Shown here in pieces: positions 1-6,083 of a DNA stretch of 15,065 nucleotides; position 1 is the stretch's first letter; each line of letters opens with the position of its first letter. Below the pieces are notes generated by a model. The model had not been told where the DNA came from. It saw only the letters and a list, made by a program, of their open reading frames with translations, and searched no databases. This DNA is from Galactobacter sp. (lineage in GTDB: Bacteria > Actinomycetota > Actinomycetes > Actinomycetales > Micrococcaceae): positions 1 to 15,065 of the forward strand of contig NZ_JALAGT010000194.1 of the NCBI RefSeq assembly GCF_022712295.1, read 5' to 3'. The position numbers were made by a program, and so were the translations under genes.

Positions 1-815
1 ACCGGCCCACCCCGGTCGCGTGGTTCGAAGAGGGCCGACGGCGGGAGACGGCTTACGCCGATCTCGCCGAGTTGGCGGCCGCGGTGGGGTCCGCGCCGAC
101 TGGGTGGAGCGCTCGTTGGCTACGGGCGGACGCCGCAGTCCGTGAGGCGCTCGAGGCCGTACTGACCACCCACGAGGCCAGTACCGGGAGGCTCACCGGC
201 TCCACCCTTGCGGCCACCGTCTGGGACTCGGCGACCGGCCCGCTGGTGCTGGGCTCCTCCCGGCCCATTCGTGACATGGACCTGATGGCCGATCCTCCGG
301 CGGCCGATGGCAGGCGTGTCTTCGCCAACCGTGGTTTGGCCGGGATCGACGGAACCATCGCGACCGCATCCGGTGTGGCGCTCGGTTCCGGGACAACGGC
401 CGGGGAACGGACCCTCGCCTTGATGGGGGACGTGACCTTCCTGCACGACGTCGGCGGCCTGCTCACGCCCTCCGACGAACAGGTTCCTGACCTGGACGTG
501 ATCGTGGCTCAGGACGACGGTGGCTCCATCTTCTCCACGTTGGAACACGGGAGCGTGGGGACCTACCCCCAGTACGAACGGGCGGTGGACCGCTTCTTCC
601 GCACCCCGCACGGACTCAGCGCAGCCCCGATCGCTGCGGCCTACGGGTGGGAGACGTCGACGGCCTCGACGCGCTCGGACGTCGCCGAGTGGATCGAGGC
701 CGGACGTGGCACCCAGGGCAGGCGCCTGTTGGAAGTTGCCGTTGAGGCCGACGACCCGCGCGGGCTGCACGCCGCCCTGGCGGCAGCCGCCCAGGGTGTG
801 CTTGGGAAAAGCTAG
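1..815 (+). CDS. menD: 2-succinyl-5-enolpyruvyl-6-hydroxy-3-cyclohexene-1-carboxylate synthase MenD, C-terminal part (5' end outside window)
   Basis: MenD is a thiamine-diphosphate (ThDP) enzyme that joins 2-oxoglutarate to isochorismate in cytoplasmic menaquinone synthesis. The reading frame is open from base 3 with no start, so about 270 C-terminal residues are present. The family-typical motif FANRGLAGIDGTIATASG is seen, followed by GDVTFLHDVGGLL and then VIVAQDDGGSIFSTLEHG, which form the ThDP/Mg-binding segment (GD, about 28 residues, then DD in place of the usual ND/NN). The gene converges on the binding-protein gene at 879, and menF lies 3.7 kb away on the other strand. It ends at TAG 813-815 inside a repeated heptapeptide. 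The same frame would continue after this stop for 13 more codons to TAG 855-857. Family assignment is secure from these motifs; the substrate steps are family knowledge. Confidence 0.93.
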   Translation, partial: RPTPVAWFEEGRRRETAYADLAELAAAVGSAPTGWSARWLRADAAVREALEAVLTTHEASTGRLTGSTLAATVWDSATGPLVLGSSRPIRDMDLMADPPAADGRRVFANRGLAGIDGTIATASGVALGSGTTAGERTLALMGDVTFLHDVGGLLTPSDEQVPDLDVIVAQDDGGSIFSTLEHGSVGTYPQYERAVDRFFRTPHGLSAAPIAAAYGWETSTASTRSDVAEWIEAGRGTQGRRLLEVAVEADDPRGLHAALAAAAQGVLGKS

Positions 816-853
816 GGTGTGCTGGCCAAGAGCCAGGCTGTGCTGGGAGAGAG
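791..853 (+). repeat. Three tandem 21-bp imperfect repeats at the menD 3' end
   Basis: Three adjacent 21-nt units (791-811, 812-832, 833-853) match pairwise at 15-16 of 21 positions. All share the core AGGSTGTGCT. In the menD frame they read QGVLGKS, stop-GVLAKS and QAVLGER. The menD stop codon TAG at 813-815 therefore sits where the other two units carry CAG (Gln). Confidence 0.8.
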
Positions 854-878
854 GTAGCTCGGCGACGTGGTCAACGGA

Positions 879-1742
879 TCACTGCTTCACGGCGGCGGAC
901 GTGGGCCCCTTGCCAACATCGGCGTAGTTCAGCTCAAGCAGGTGCCAACCGTAGGCTCCCTTGGACTGGAGCTGCCCGGAGGTCAGCGCCTCGTTGACAC
1001 GGTCGATCAGGCCTTCGCTGTCGGTGCGGATCATCAGGTTGCTGTCGCGGCCGGTATCGATCTTCTGCACCGTCTTCAGCGTGGGCGTCGTCGCCGAGTC
1101 GAGGTAGCGCTCCACGACCGTTGGGCCCATGACGTTGTAGTCACCGAGTGCTGCGTCGGTCTTCCCCTTGTGCACTGAGTCCAGCACACGTGCGGGGCTG
1201 TTGTATTCGATCGTCACGAGTCCCCGTTCCTGGGCGTACTTGGCGCCGAGAGTACCCTTCTGGACGGCGACCGTCTTGCCCTTGGCTGCCTTCTTCAGCG
1301 AAGAGACCCCGGAACCAGCGTTGGTCATCAGCACCAGATCGTTGCCGACGTAGGGAGCGGAGCGAGTGAGCTTCGGATTCGCGGGTTCGTTGGCGTTGGG
1401 AACGCCCGCACCGATGTCGCATTTGTCCATGGCATCACCGGAGAGCAGGCTCTTCTTGGAGACCTTCACGGTCTTGACCGGGGCTTCGAAACGGTCGTCC
1501 CCGTGGCCAGGGACGAGCTTGGTGCTGAGGTACGTGAAGATCCGGGCCTCAGGATTGATGTCGTTCTTTCCCTTGGAACTGGCATCGCACACGGTGAGAT
1601 GCTTCGGATTCACCAGATCGTACGGGTTGTTGTCCGTGGAGGAAGACGTGGCCGCGGATGCGGGGGTGAAGGCTGTGGCTGCCAAGGCAGCTGCGGCCAA
1701 CAGCGCGGAAGCTGCGGTGGTGCGGCGGGTCGAGTTACGCAT
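879..1742 (-). CDS. Secreted ABC-type amino-acid-binding-like protein (SBP family 3), diverged paralogue without lipobox
   Basis: This 287-residue protein has a Sec signal peptide: RR at residues 6-7, a hydrophobic core at about 13-25, and AxA at 28-30, with cleavage probably after residue 30. There is no cysteine before residue 52, so no lipoprotein anchor. The mature part aligns along its length with the lipoprotein at 3653-4447: LTVC (C52), KCDIGAG (C108), SAPYVGNDLVLM, GKTVAVQKGTLG.KYA and TDAALGD. The two cysteines correspond in both proteins and may form a disulfide. Lobe 1 is strongly changed: the GFDLDIA motif is gone, and the arginine that holds the ligand carboxylate in this family is replaced (NANEPANPK in place of ITDARKAN). 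The start is ATG 1742 with GGAG about 8 nt upstream. It lies downstream of the ATPase but behind a hairpin, so it probably has its own promoter in the AT-rich stretch 1750-1795. Fold is confident; ligand and transport role are unknown. Confidence 0.8.
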   Translation of the reverse strand: MRNSTRRTTAASALLAAAALAATAFTPASAATSSSTDNNPYDLVNPKHLTVCDASSKGKNDINPEARIFTYLSTKLVPGHGDDRFEAPVKTVKVSKKSLLSGDAMDKCDIGAGVPNANEPANPKLTRSAPYVGNDLVLMTNAGSGVSSLKKAAKGKTVAVQKGTLGAKYAQERGLVTIEYNSPARVLDSVHKGKTDAALGDYNVMGPTVVERYLDSATTPTLKTVQKIDTGRDSNLMIRTDSEGLIDRVNEALTSGQLQSKGAYGWHLLELNYADVGKGPTSAAVKQ

Positions 1743-1853
1743 GTCGTGCTCCGTTCGTTGTCCTTCGGAATATGCACTAACAACGTAATCATTCCTCGGA
1801 AAGCATCCTCAACCGGGAGCACGCGGTCGTTGCGGAGACTTGATGCAGCCTCA

Positions 1854-1881
1854 CGCTGAGGTCACGATGCAGACCTCAGCG
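1854..1881 (-). terminator. Strong hairpin after the ABC ATPase gene, probable terminator
   Basis: Perfect 9-bp arms CGCTGAGGT and ACCTCAGCG enclose a 10-nt loop, starting 8 nt after the ATPase stop codon on the minus strand. No U-tract follows, as is common for terminator-like hairpins in actinobacteria. It separates the transporter operon from the second binding-protein gene. Confidence 0.6.
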
Positions 1882-1888
1882 CATTGAC

Positions 1889-2671
1889 TCAATTCTCCTC
1901 GACGTGTACGTGGGTGGGGTCAAGGACCCGGCGCAGGAAGTCCTTGGTGCGATCGGCCTGGGGATTGCCGATGACCTGTTCGGCCGGTCCTTCCTCCACC
2001 ACGACGCCCCCGTCCATGAACACCACACGGTCCGCAACGTCCTTCGCGAAGCCCATCTCGTGGGTGACCACGACCATCGTCATACCCCCGGCAGCGAGGT
2101 CACGCATGATGCCGAGGACATCGCCCACGGTCTCAGGATCCAGCGCCGACGTCGGCTCGTCGAAGCGCATCAGCGTGGGGTCCATGGACAGCGAACGGGC
2201 GATCGCCACCCGTTGCTGCTGCCCGCCGGAGAGCTCGGCCGGATAACGATCTGCAAACTCTCCGAGGCCCACAGCCTCCAGCTGCCTGCGGGCCGTAGCC
2301 TCTGCCTCGGACTTGGAGCGCTTGAGGACCTTGCGCTGCGGGATGGCGCAGTTGGCCAACACGGTCAGGTGCGGGAAGAGGTTGAACTGCTGGAACACCA
2401 TCCCCACGTGGCGGCGCATGCGGTCCACGTCCACCTCGGGGTCGGTGGCCTCGAAGCCGCCCACGTGAACGGTGCCTCCGTTGGGCCGTTCCAGCAGGTT
2501 GATGCAGCGCAGCAGTGTGGACTTACCGGAGCCGGACGGGCCGATCAAGCAGACGACATCTCCAGGTTCCACCTTGAGGTCGATTCCCTTGAGCACCTCG
2601 TTGTCCCCGTAGGACTTGCGCAGTCCTGTGATCTCGACGCCGGCTTTCTCGGCGGTAGCGGTGTCAGACAT
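1889..2671 (-). CDS. Polar amino-acid ABC transporter ATP-binding protein (GlnQ/HisP type)
   Basis: This 260-residue cytoplasmic ATPase energises the importer encoded with it. Motifs in order: Walker A GPSGSGKST at 44-52, Q-loop QQ at 94-95, signature LSGGQQQR at 147-154, Walker B ending FDEPTSALDP at 170-179, and H-loop H204. Length and motifs fit the PAAT subfamily (GlnQ, HisP, ArtP). The start ATG 2671 is only 2 nt after the permease stop, and a strong Shine-Dalgarno AAGGAGG lies within the last permease codons, so translation is probably coupled. One oddity is arginine 169 in the normally hydrophobic Walker B strand (TLMRFDE), where most relatives have a leucine-like residue. Substrate cannot be read from the ATPase. 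Confidence 0.93.
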   Translation of the reverse strand: MSDTATAEKAGVEITGLRKSYGDNEVLKGIDLKVEPGDVVCLIGPSGSGKSTLLRCINLLERPNGGTVHVGGFEATDPEVDVDRMRRHVGMVFQQFNLFPHLTVLANCAIPQRKVLKRSKSEAEATARRQLEAVGLGEFADRYPAELSGGQQQRVAIARSLSMDPTLMRFDEPTSALDPETVGDVLGIMRDLAAGGMTMVVVTHEMGFAKDVADRVVFMDGGVVVEEGPAEQVIGNPQADRTKDFLRRVLDPTHVHVEEN

Positions 2672-2673
2672 GC

Positions 2674-3534
2674 TCAGGCCTCCTTGGTGGTGGACGGCGT
2701 GGACGGTTTGGCAGTGGCAAGCGCGGCCTTCTTGGGCTTACGCGGCCGCGAGACGCTGGCGCTGCGCTTCTCGAACCAGCGGGCCAACAGGCTGAGTGGA
2801 ACGGTGATGACGAGGTAGAGGATGCCCGCCACGAGCATCGGTGTGATCCCGGCACCCAGGGAGGTGATGCCGTCGCGACCGAACTTCGTCAGCTCCACCT
2901 GGGCGGCCGTGGCACCCAGGATGAAAACGAGCGAGGAGTCCTTGGTCAGCATGATGAACTCATTGACCAACGGAGGCAGCACCACACGGATGGCCTGGGG
3001 GATGACAATGGTGACCATGGCCCGCCAGGCCGGCATGCCTAGCGATCGGGCGGCCTCGGTCTGGCCCTTGGGGACGGCCTGCAGGCCGGCGCGCAGCGTC
3101 TCCGCGATGTAGGCGGCGGAGGAAAGACCCAGGCCCAACATGACCGTGAGCCACTGTGGCAATTGGGTGTTGAATGCCAACGGGAACCCGAAGCCGAAGG
3201 TGATCAGAACCAGAAGGGCAGGGATACCGCGGAAGAACTCGATGTATCCCGTGGCCAACCATCGGTATGGGGCGAAACTGGCCATCTTCATCAGTGCCAG
3301 GATCAGCCCGAGCACCAGACCGAACGCGAAGGCGGTCACCGTGTAGAGGAGGGTGTTGACCAGCCCCACTGCGATGATGTCGGGGAAGAGCGGTCCGATC
3401 TTGTCGAAGCGGAAGAACGACTCCGCGATCAGCTGCCAGTTGACCAGGAGGATCACGGCGACGATCGCGACCACGAAGATCCCGATCTGAATGCCCTTGC
3501 TCATCCGGGCACGTTGCCGGGTGGTCATGGCCAT
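2674..3534 (-). CDS. Polar amino-acid ABC transporter permease (HisM/GlnP type)
   Basis: This 286-residue inner-membrane subunit probably works as a homodimer with the ATPase at 1889-2671, since only one permease gene is present. It has a basic N-terminus, a first membrane helix at about 15-33, several further helices between 55 and 200, and a last helix near 222-242. The coupling EAA loop is EAARSLGMPAWRAMVTIVIPQAIR at about 160-183, shown here only as landmarks E160, G166, P179 and R183. The tail from 245 onward is rich in K, R, S, T and A, longer than the family core needs, and likely disordered. ATG 3534 is preferred over ATG 3528 because AAGGGG lies 11 nt upstream of it. A 118-nt spacer with a large hairpin separates it from the lipoprotein gene upstream. 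Confidence 0.92.
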   Translation of the reverse strand: MAMTTRQRARMSKGIQIGIFVVAIVAVILLVNWQLIAESFFRFDKIGPLFPDIIAVGLVNTLLYTVTAFAFGLVLGLILALMKMASFAPYRWLATGYIEFFRGIPALLVLITFGFGFPLAFNTQLPQWLTVMLGLGLSSAAYIAETLRAGLQAVPKGQTEAARSLGMPAWRAMVTIVIPQAIRVVLPPLVNEFIMLTKDSSLVFILGATAAQVELTKFGRDGITSLGAGITPMLVAGILYLVITVPLSLLARWFEKRSASVSRPRKPKKAALATAKPSTPSTTKEA

Positions 3535-3570
3535 GAGGGTTTCAGCCCCTTTCGAAGGCTTGAGTGAGGC

Positions 3571-3619
3571 GTGAGGTGGGCGACGGGGTTCGGCCGGCGG
3601 CCCAGCCCCGTCGCCTCAC
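3571..3619 (-). terminator. Large nested hairpin between binding-protein and permease genes (attenuator or mRNA-stabilising element)
   Basis: On the minus strand GTGAGG-CGACGGGG pairs with CCCCGTCG-(CCCA)-CCTCAC, giving 8 + 6 bp with a 4-nt bulge. The loop itself contains GGCC-GCC-GGCC, which can form an inner hairpin. No U-tract follows. In other ABC operons such a structure keeps the 3' end of the binding-protein message stable or stops part of the transcription before the membrane genes. That role here is inferred from position. Confidence 0.6.
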
Positions 3620-3652
3620 GTGCTGGAGAAGAATCTCAGCTGCCGACTTGGA

Positions 3653-4447
3653 TCAGGCGGCGTCGTCGCCGAACCACTTCTTCTTCAGTTCGTCCATGCC
3701 GCCGTCGGATTCGAGATCCTTCAGGGTCTCGTTGACGGTGTCCAGCAGCTCGTCCTGGCCCTTGGGGACCGCGATACCCAGCTGCTCGCCGGACTTGATT
3801 TCTTCGACGACCTGCAGGGAGGAATCGTCCTTGATGGCGTAGCGCAGGATGGACTGATTGCCGAGCGCTGCCTGGGTCTGGCCGGACTTCATGGACTGGA
3901 CCTGCAGACCGGAGTCCTCGTAGCCGGTGGGGGTCAGGCCGTTGTCCTTGGCGTACTCCTCACCTGTGGTGGACTGCTGCACGGCAACCTTCTTGCCCTT
4001 GGCAGACTTCACGGAATCGATGCCGGATCCCTCCTTGGCCACCAGCACCAGATCGTCATCCAGGTAGGGAGAGGAGAAATCCATGTTGGCCTTGCGTGCG
4101 TCCGTGATGGAGATGCCGGAGATCGCGATGTCGCACTGGGTCTTGAACAGGCCGGACTCGATGGAGTCGAACGACGCGTCGATGACGTTCGTCTTGGCAT
4201 CCAGCTTCTCAGCGATCTTGTCCGCGATGTCCAGGTCGAAGCCCACGTTCTTGCCGTCCTTGACGAACTCGAAGGGCTCGTAAGGGATGTCGGAGCAGAC
4301 GGTGAGCTTGCCGGACGTCTTCAGGCTGATTCCGCCGTCGCCGTCAGAGCCGGCGTCATCGGAGCCGGAGCCGCACGCGGCAAGGGTCAATGCCGCGACG
4401 GCGGCAAGAGCGGTGGCGGCGACCGGGCGCCTGTGAGTCGAACGCAT
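3653..4447 (-). CDS. Amino-acid ABC transporter substrate-binding lipoprotein (SBP family 3)
   Basis: This 264-residue lipoprotein has lipobox LAAC with the modified cysteine C25, then an acidic Ser/Gly/Asp linker to about residue 42. The binding domain follows: LTVCSDIPYEPFEF (48-61), GFDLDIAxxI (69-78), CDIAISGISITDARKANMDF with the ligand-carboxylate arginine R118, SPYLDDDLVLV, and KKVAVQQSTTGEEYA in lobe 2. Cysteines 51 and 105 are placed as in the paralogue at 879-1742. The position that usually carries the amine-binding aspartate is asparagine here (AALGN, N197). It should deliver an amino acid or close analogue to the permease and ATPase downstream; the exact ligand is not predictable. 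The start ATG 4447 has AGAGG about 10 nt upstream. It follows menF by 82 nt on the same strand. Confidence 0.92.
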   Translation of the reverse strand: MRSTHRRPVAATALAAVAALTLAACGSGSDDAGSDGDGGISLKTSGKLTVCSDIPYEPFEFVKDGKNVGFDLDIADKIAEKLDAKTNVIDASFDSIESGLFKTQCDIAISGISITDARKANMDFSSPYLDDDLVLVAKEGSGIDSVKSAKGKKVAVQQSTTGEEYAKDNGLTPTGYEDSGLQVQSMKSGQTQAALGNQSILRYAIKDDSSLQVVEEIKSGEQLGIAVPKGQDELLDTVNETLKDLESDGGMDELKKKWFGDDAA

Positions 4448-4517
4448 CAGTGATGCACCTCTCGATCAGTTGTGATGATGCGAGCAAGTGTATCCGGCCC
4501 AGTGTTTCGGTTCGGTC

Positions 4518-4530
4518 ACCGAGACTCGGT
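4518..4530. promoter_or_regulatory. Palindrome between menF and the ABC operon
   Basis: ACCGAG-A-CTCGGT is a perfect 6-bp inverted repeat around one base, directly next to the menF stop codon and about 70 nt before the binding-protein start. It is too tight for a good RNA hairpin and is better read as a possible operator. Function is unproven. Confidence 0.3.
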
Positions 4531-5900
4531 CATTGCGTCGCGGGCAGAGCACCCAGCGCGCCGAGCATGGGGCGCATCTTGGCGTCGGTCTCCTTGAGCT
4601 CGGATTCGGGTTCAGACGCATCCACGATGCCGCAGCCGGCCCAGACCCGAACTGCGTCCTGATCCGGAGCTGTACCGAGCCCAGGCTCCACGACCCCGCC
4701 GCGCAGGGCGATACCGAATTCGCCGTTGCCGTGGGCATCCACCCAACCCACCGGGCCGGCGAAGCGCCCTCGATCTGTGTCCTCCAGGTCGCGGATCAAT
4801 TCGCCTGCTCGCTCCCGTGGGGTGCCGCAGACCGCAGCGGTGGGGTGCACCACGTCCACCAGGTCCAGGGCTCCGGGCCGGGAACCGTCCACCCGTGGGG
4901 CGATCCCTGCATGCACGTCAGAGGCCAGATGCCAGACGTTGGGCAACTCGAGTACGAACGGCTCCGGTGGGGCATTGAGCCCGGAGACCAAAGGGCCAAG
5001 GGTCTCGGTGAGCGAGCGGATGGCCAGGTCGTGTTCGTGACGCTGCTTGGGGTCGGCCAGGAACTCCGCCTTGGCGAGGGCGTCGCCGCGCAAGCGGCCC
5101 TCCTCGCGGTCCAAGGTGCCGGCGAGGACGCGGGCCCGCGCCGTGCCGTCGAGCACTTGAATCAACATCTCAGGCGTGGCACCGAAGAGTCCCTCGAGGC
5201 TGTAGGTCCAGCAATCGGAGTAGTGGGAGGACAGTGTGTCCACTGCTTGAGCGACGGGCGCCGGGCCGGCGAAGCGAACCAGGACGTCCCTGCCGAGCAC
5301 CAACTTCTCCACCGAACCGGCCCGGATATGATCCACCCCGCCCGCTACGGCATCCAAGAAGTCGTCCGGACCCACATGGCCGGGAACCACGTCCTGGACG
5401 GCGGAGAGTCGTGGTTCGGCCTGAACACCCGCCGGGACGGTGGAGATCACGTCCAACAGATCCAAGGCAGCGGCCGGCGAACCGATGGGTGTGGAACTGG
5501 CAACGGTCAGCCAGGCCGAGTCCTCCGTCAGCCCCAACATCACGCGCGGAACCACCAGTCGTGAGGGCACGGAGGAGGTCTTGGAGAACGCGAAGGACCC
5601 GAAGGCCATCAACCCGGTGCCGGGGCGCAGGAGCGGGTCGGTGACCTCGGAGACTCGGGCCAGCCGCGCAAACCATTCCTGTAACAGGACGAAACGGTCT
5701 TGGCCGGCTGCGGTTGCGCGCGCTGCCACGCCGAGTCCGGAGAGCCCCACGCCTCGGCGTGTCCACACGTGTGCATCCATGCGTCGGAAGCGATCACGAA
5801 GGCGATGGGCGGCACCCAGGTCAAGGGGAAAAGTGGAAACGTGGAGGGCGTCCGGGTCGGGAAGGCCCTCCGGAGGTCGTAGTGCAGGCAGGCTGGTCAT
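4530..5900 (-). CDS. menF: Isochorismate synthase MenF
   Basis: It isomerises chorismate to isochorismate, the committed step of menaquinone synthesis and the source of MenD's substrate. The 456-residue protein has the chorismate-binding fold. Landmarks are SVEKLVLGRDV with the probable general base K199, LFGATPEML with the probable general acid E244, VLAGT at 258-262, PFVLELPNVWHLASDV at 314-329, HPTAAVCGTP at 352-361, RFAGPVGW at 379-386, and the C-terminal Mg-binding region AGCGIVDASEPESELKET. The pairing of HPTAAVCGTP with WAGCGIV fits isochorismate synthase better than anthranilate or aminodeoxychorismate synthase. EntC/DhbC-like siderophore enzymes are close relatives, but menD nearby favours MenF. 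ATG 5900 has no Shine-Dalgarno sequence; a TAGACT box 10-15 nt upstream suggests a nearly leaderless message. Confidence 0.92.
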   Translation of the reverse strand: MTSLPALRPPEGLPDPDALHVSTFPLDLGAAHRLRDRFRRMDAHVWTRRGVGLSGLGVAARATAAGQDRFVLLQEWFARLARVSEVTDPLLRPGTGLMAFGSFAFSKTSSVPSRLVVPRVMLGLTEDSAWLTVASSTPIGSPAAALDLLDVISTVPAGVQAEPRLSAVQDVVPGHVGPDDFLDAVAGGVDHIRAGSVEKLVLGRDVLVRFAGPAPVAQAVDTLSSHYSDCWTYSLEGLFGATPEMLIQVLDGTARARVLAGTLDREEGRLRGDALAKAEFLADPKQRHEHDLAIRSLTETLGPLVSGLNAPPEPFVLELPNVWHLASDVHAGIAPRVDGSRPGALDLVDVVHPTAAVCGTPRERAGELIRDLEDTDRGRFAGPVGWVDAHGNGEFGIALRGGVVEPGLGTAPDQDAVRVWAGCGIVDASEPESELKETDAKMRPMLGALGALPATQ

Positions 5901-5909
5901 GGCCGGGTA

Positions 5910-5915
5910 AGTCTA
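5910..5915 (-). promoter_or_regulatory. menF: Probable menF -10 box (TAGACT)
   Basis: On the minus strand TAGACT is followed by 9 nt and then the menF ATG, which places transcription start about 3 nt before the codon. No clear -35 hexamer is seen at 16-18 nt. The same hexamer occurs upstream of the divergent gene (5993) and of the fprA-like gene (9910). Confidence 0.45.
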
Positions 5916-5940
5916 TCTGGCCCAGCCGTAGGGGACCTGA

Positions 5941-5957
5941 GCGAGGTGAGTCCTCGC
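5941..5957. promoter_or_regulatory. Inverted repeat in the menF / prenyl synthase divergent promoter region
   Basis: GCGAGG-TGAGT-CCTCGC has perfect 6-bp arms. It lies between the two outward-facing TAGACT boxes (5910-5915 and 5993-5998), so a bound regulator could affect both genes. No known operator consensus is recognised. Confidence 0.35.
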
Positions 5958-5992
5958 ACACATACACACCACGAGCCCCCACCCGAGTTCGT

Positions 5993-5998
5993 TAGACT
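5993..5998 (+). promoter_or_regulatory. Probable -10 box (TAGACT) for the polyprenyl diphosphate synthase
   Basis: TAGACT lies 86 nt before the chosen GTG start. A predicted start near 6005 gives a leader of about 79 nt, which contains a small hairpin with arms CTGCC/GGCAG at 6021-6035. No convincing -35 element is visible. Confidence 0.4.
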
Positions 5999-6083
5999 GT
6001 GGTGGCCGCCCATCCGGTTCCTGCCGGAGGGGCAGCCAGCCCACCGATCCCTCGATCAACACGAAGTAGGCGGAAGAACCCAA

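Noticed and set aside
1904..2818. Long plus-strand open frame opposite the ABC ATPase/permease, and similar antisense frames under fprA-like and MFS genes
   Set aside because: They are opposite-strand frames kept open by high GC. Their composition (His/Arg/Gly/Pro rich) is typical of such shadows, and the other strand encodes clear protein families.
879..5900. Horizontal insertion of the ABC operon between menD and menF
   Set aside because: No mobile-element traces or flanking repeats, and composition looks like the neighbours. The order may simply be ancestral.
5946..6083. Extension of the prenyl synthase by 46 residues to ATG 5946
   Set aside because: The added residues lack family likeness, there is no ribosome site, and the stretch covers the TAGACT promoter.
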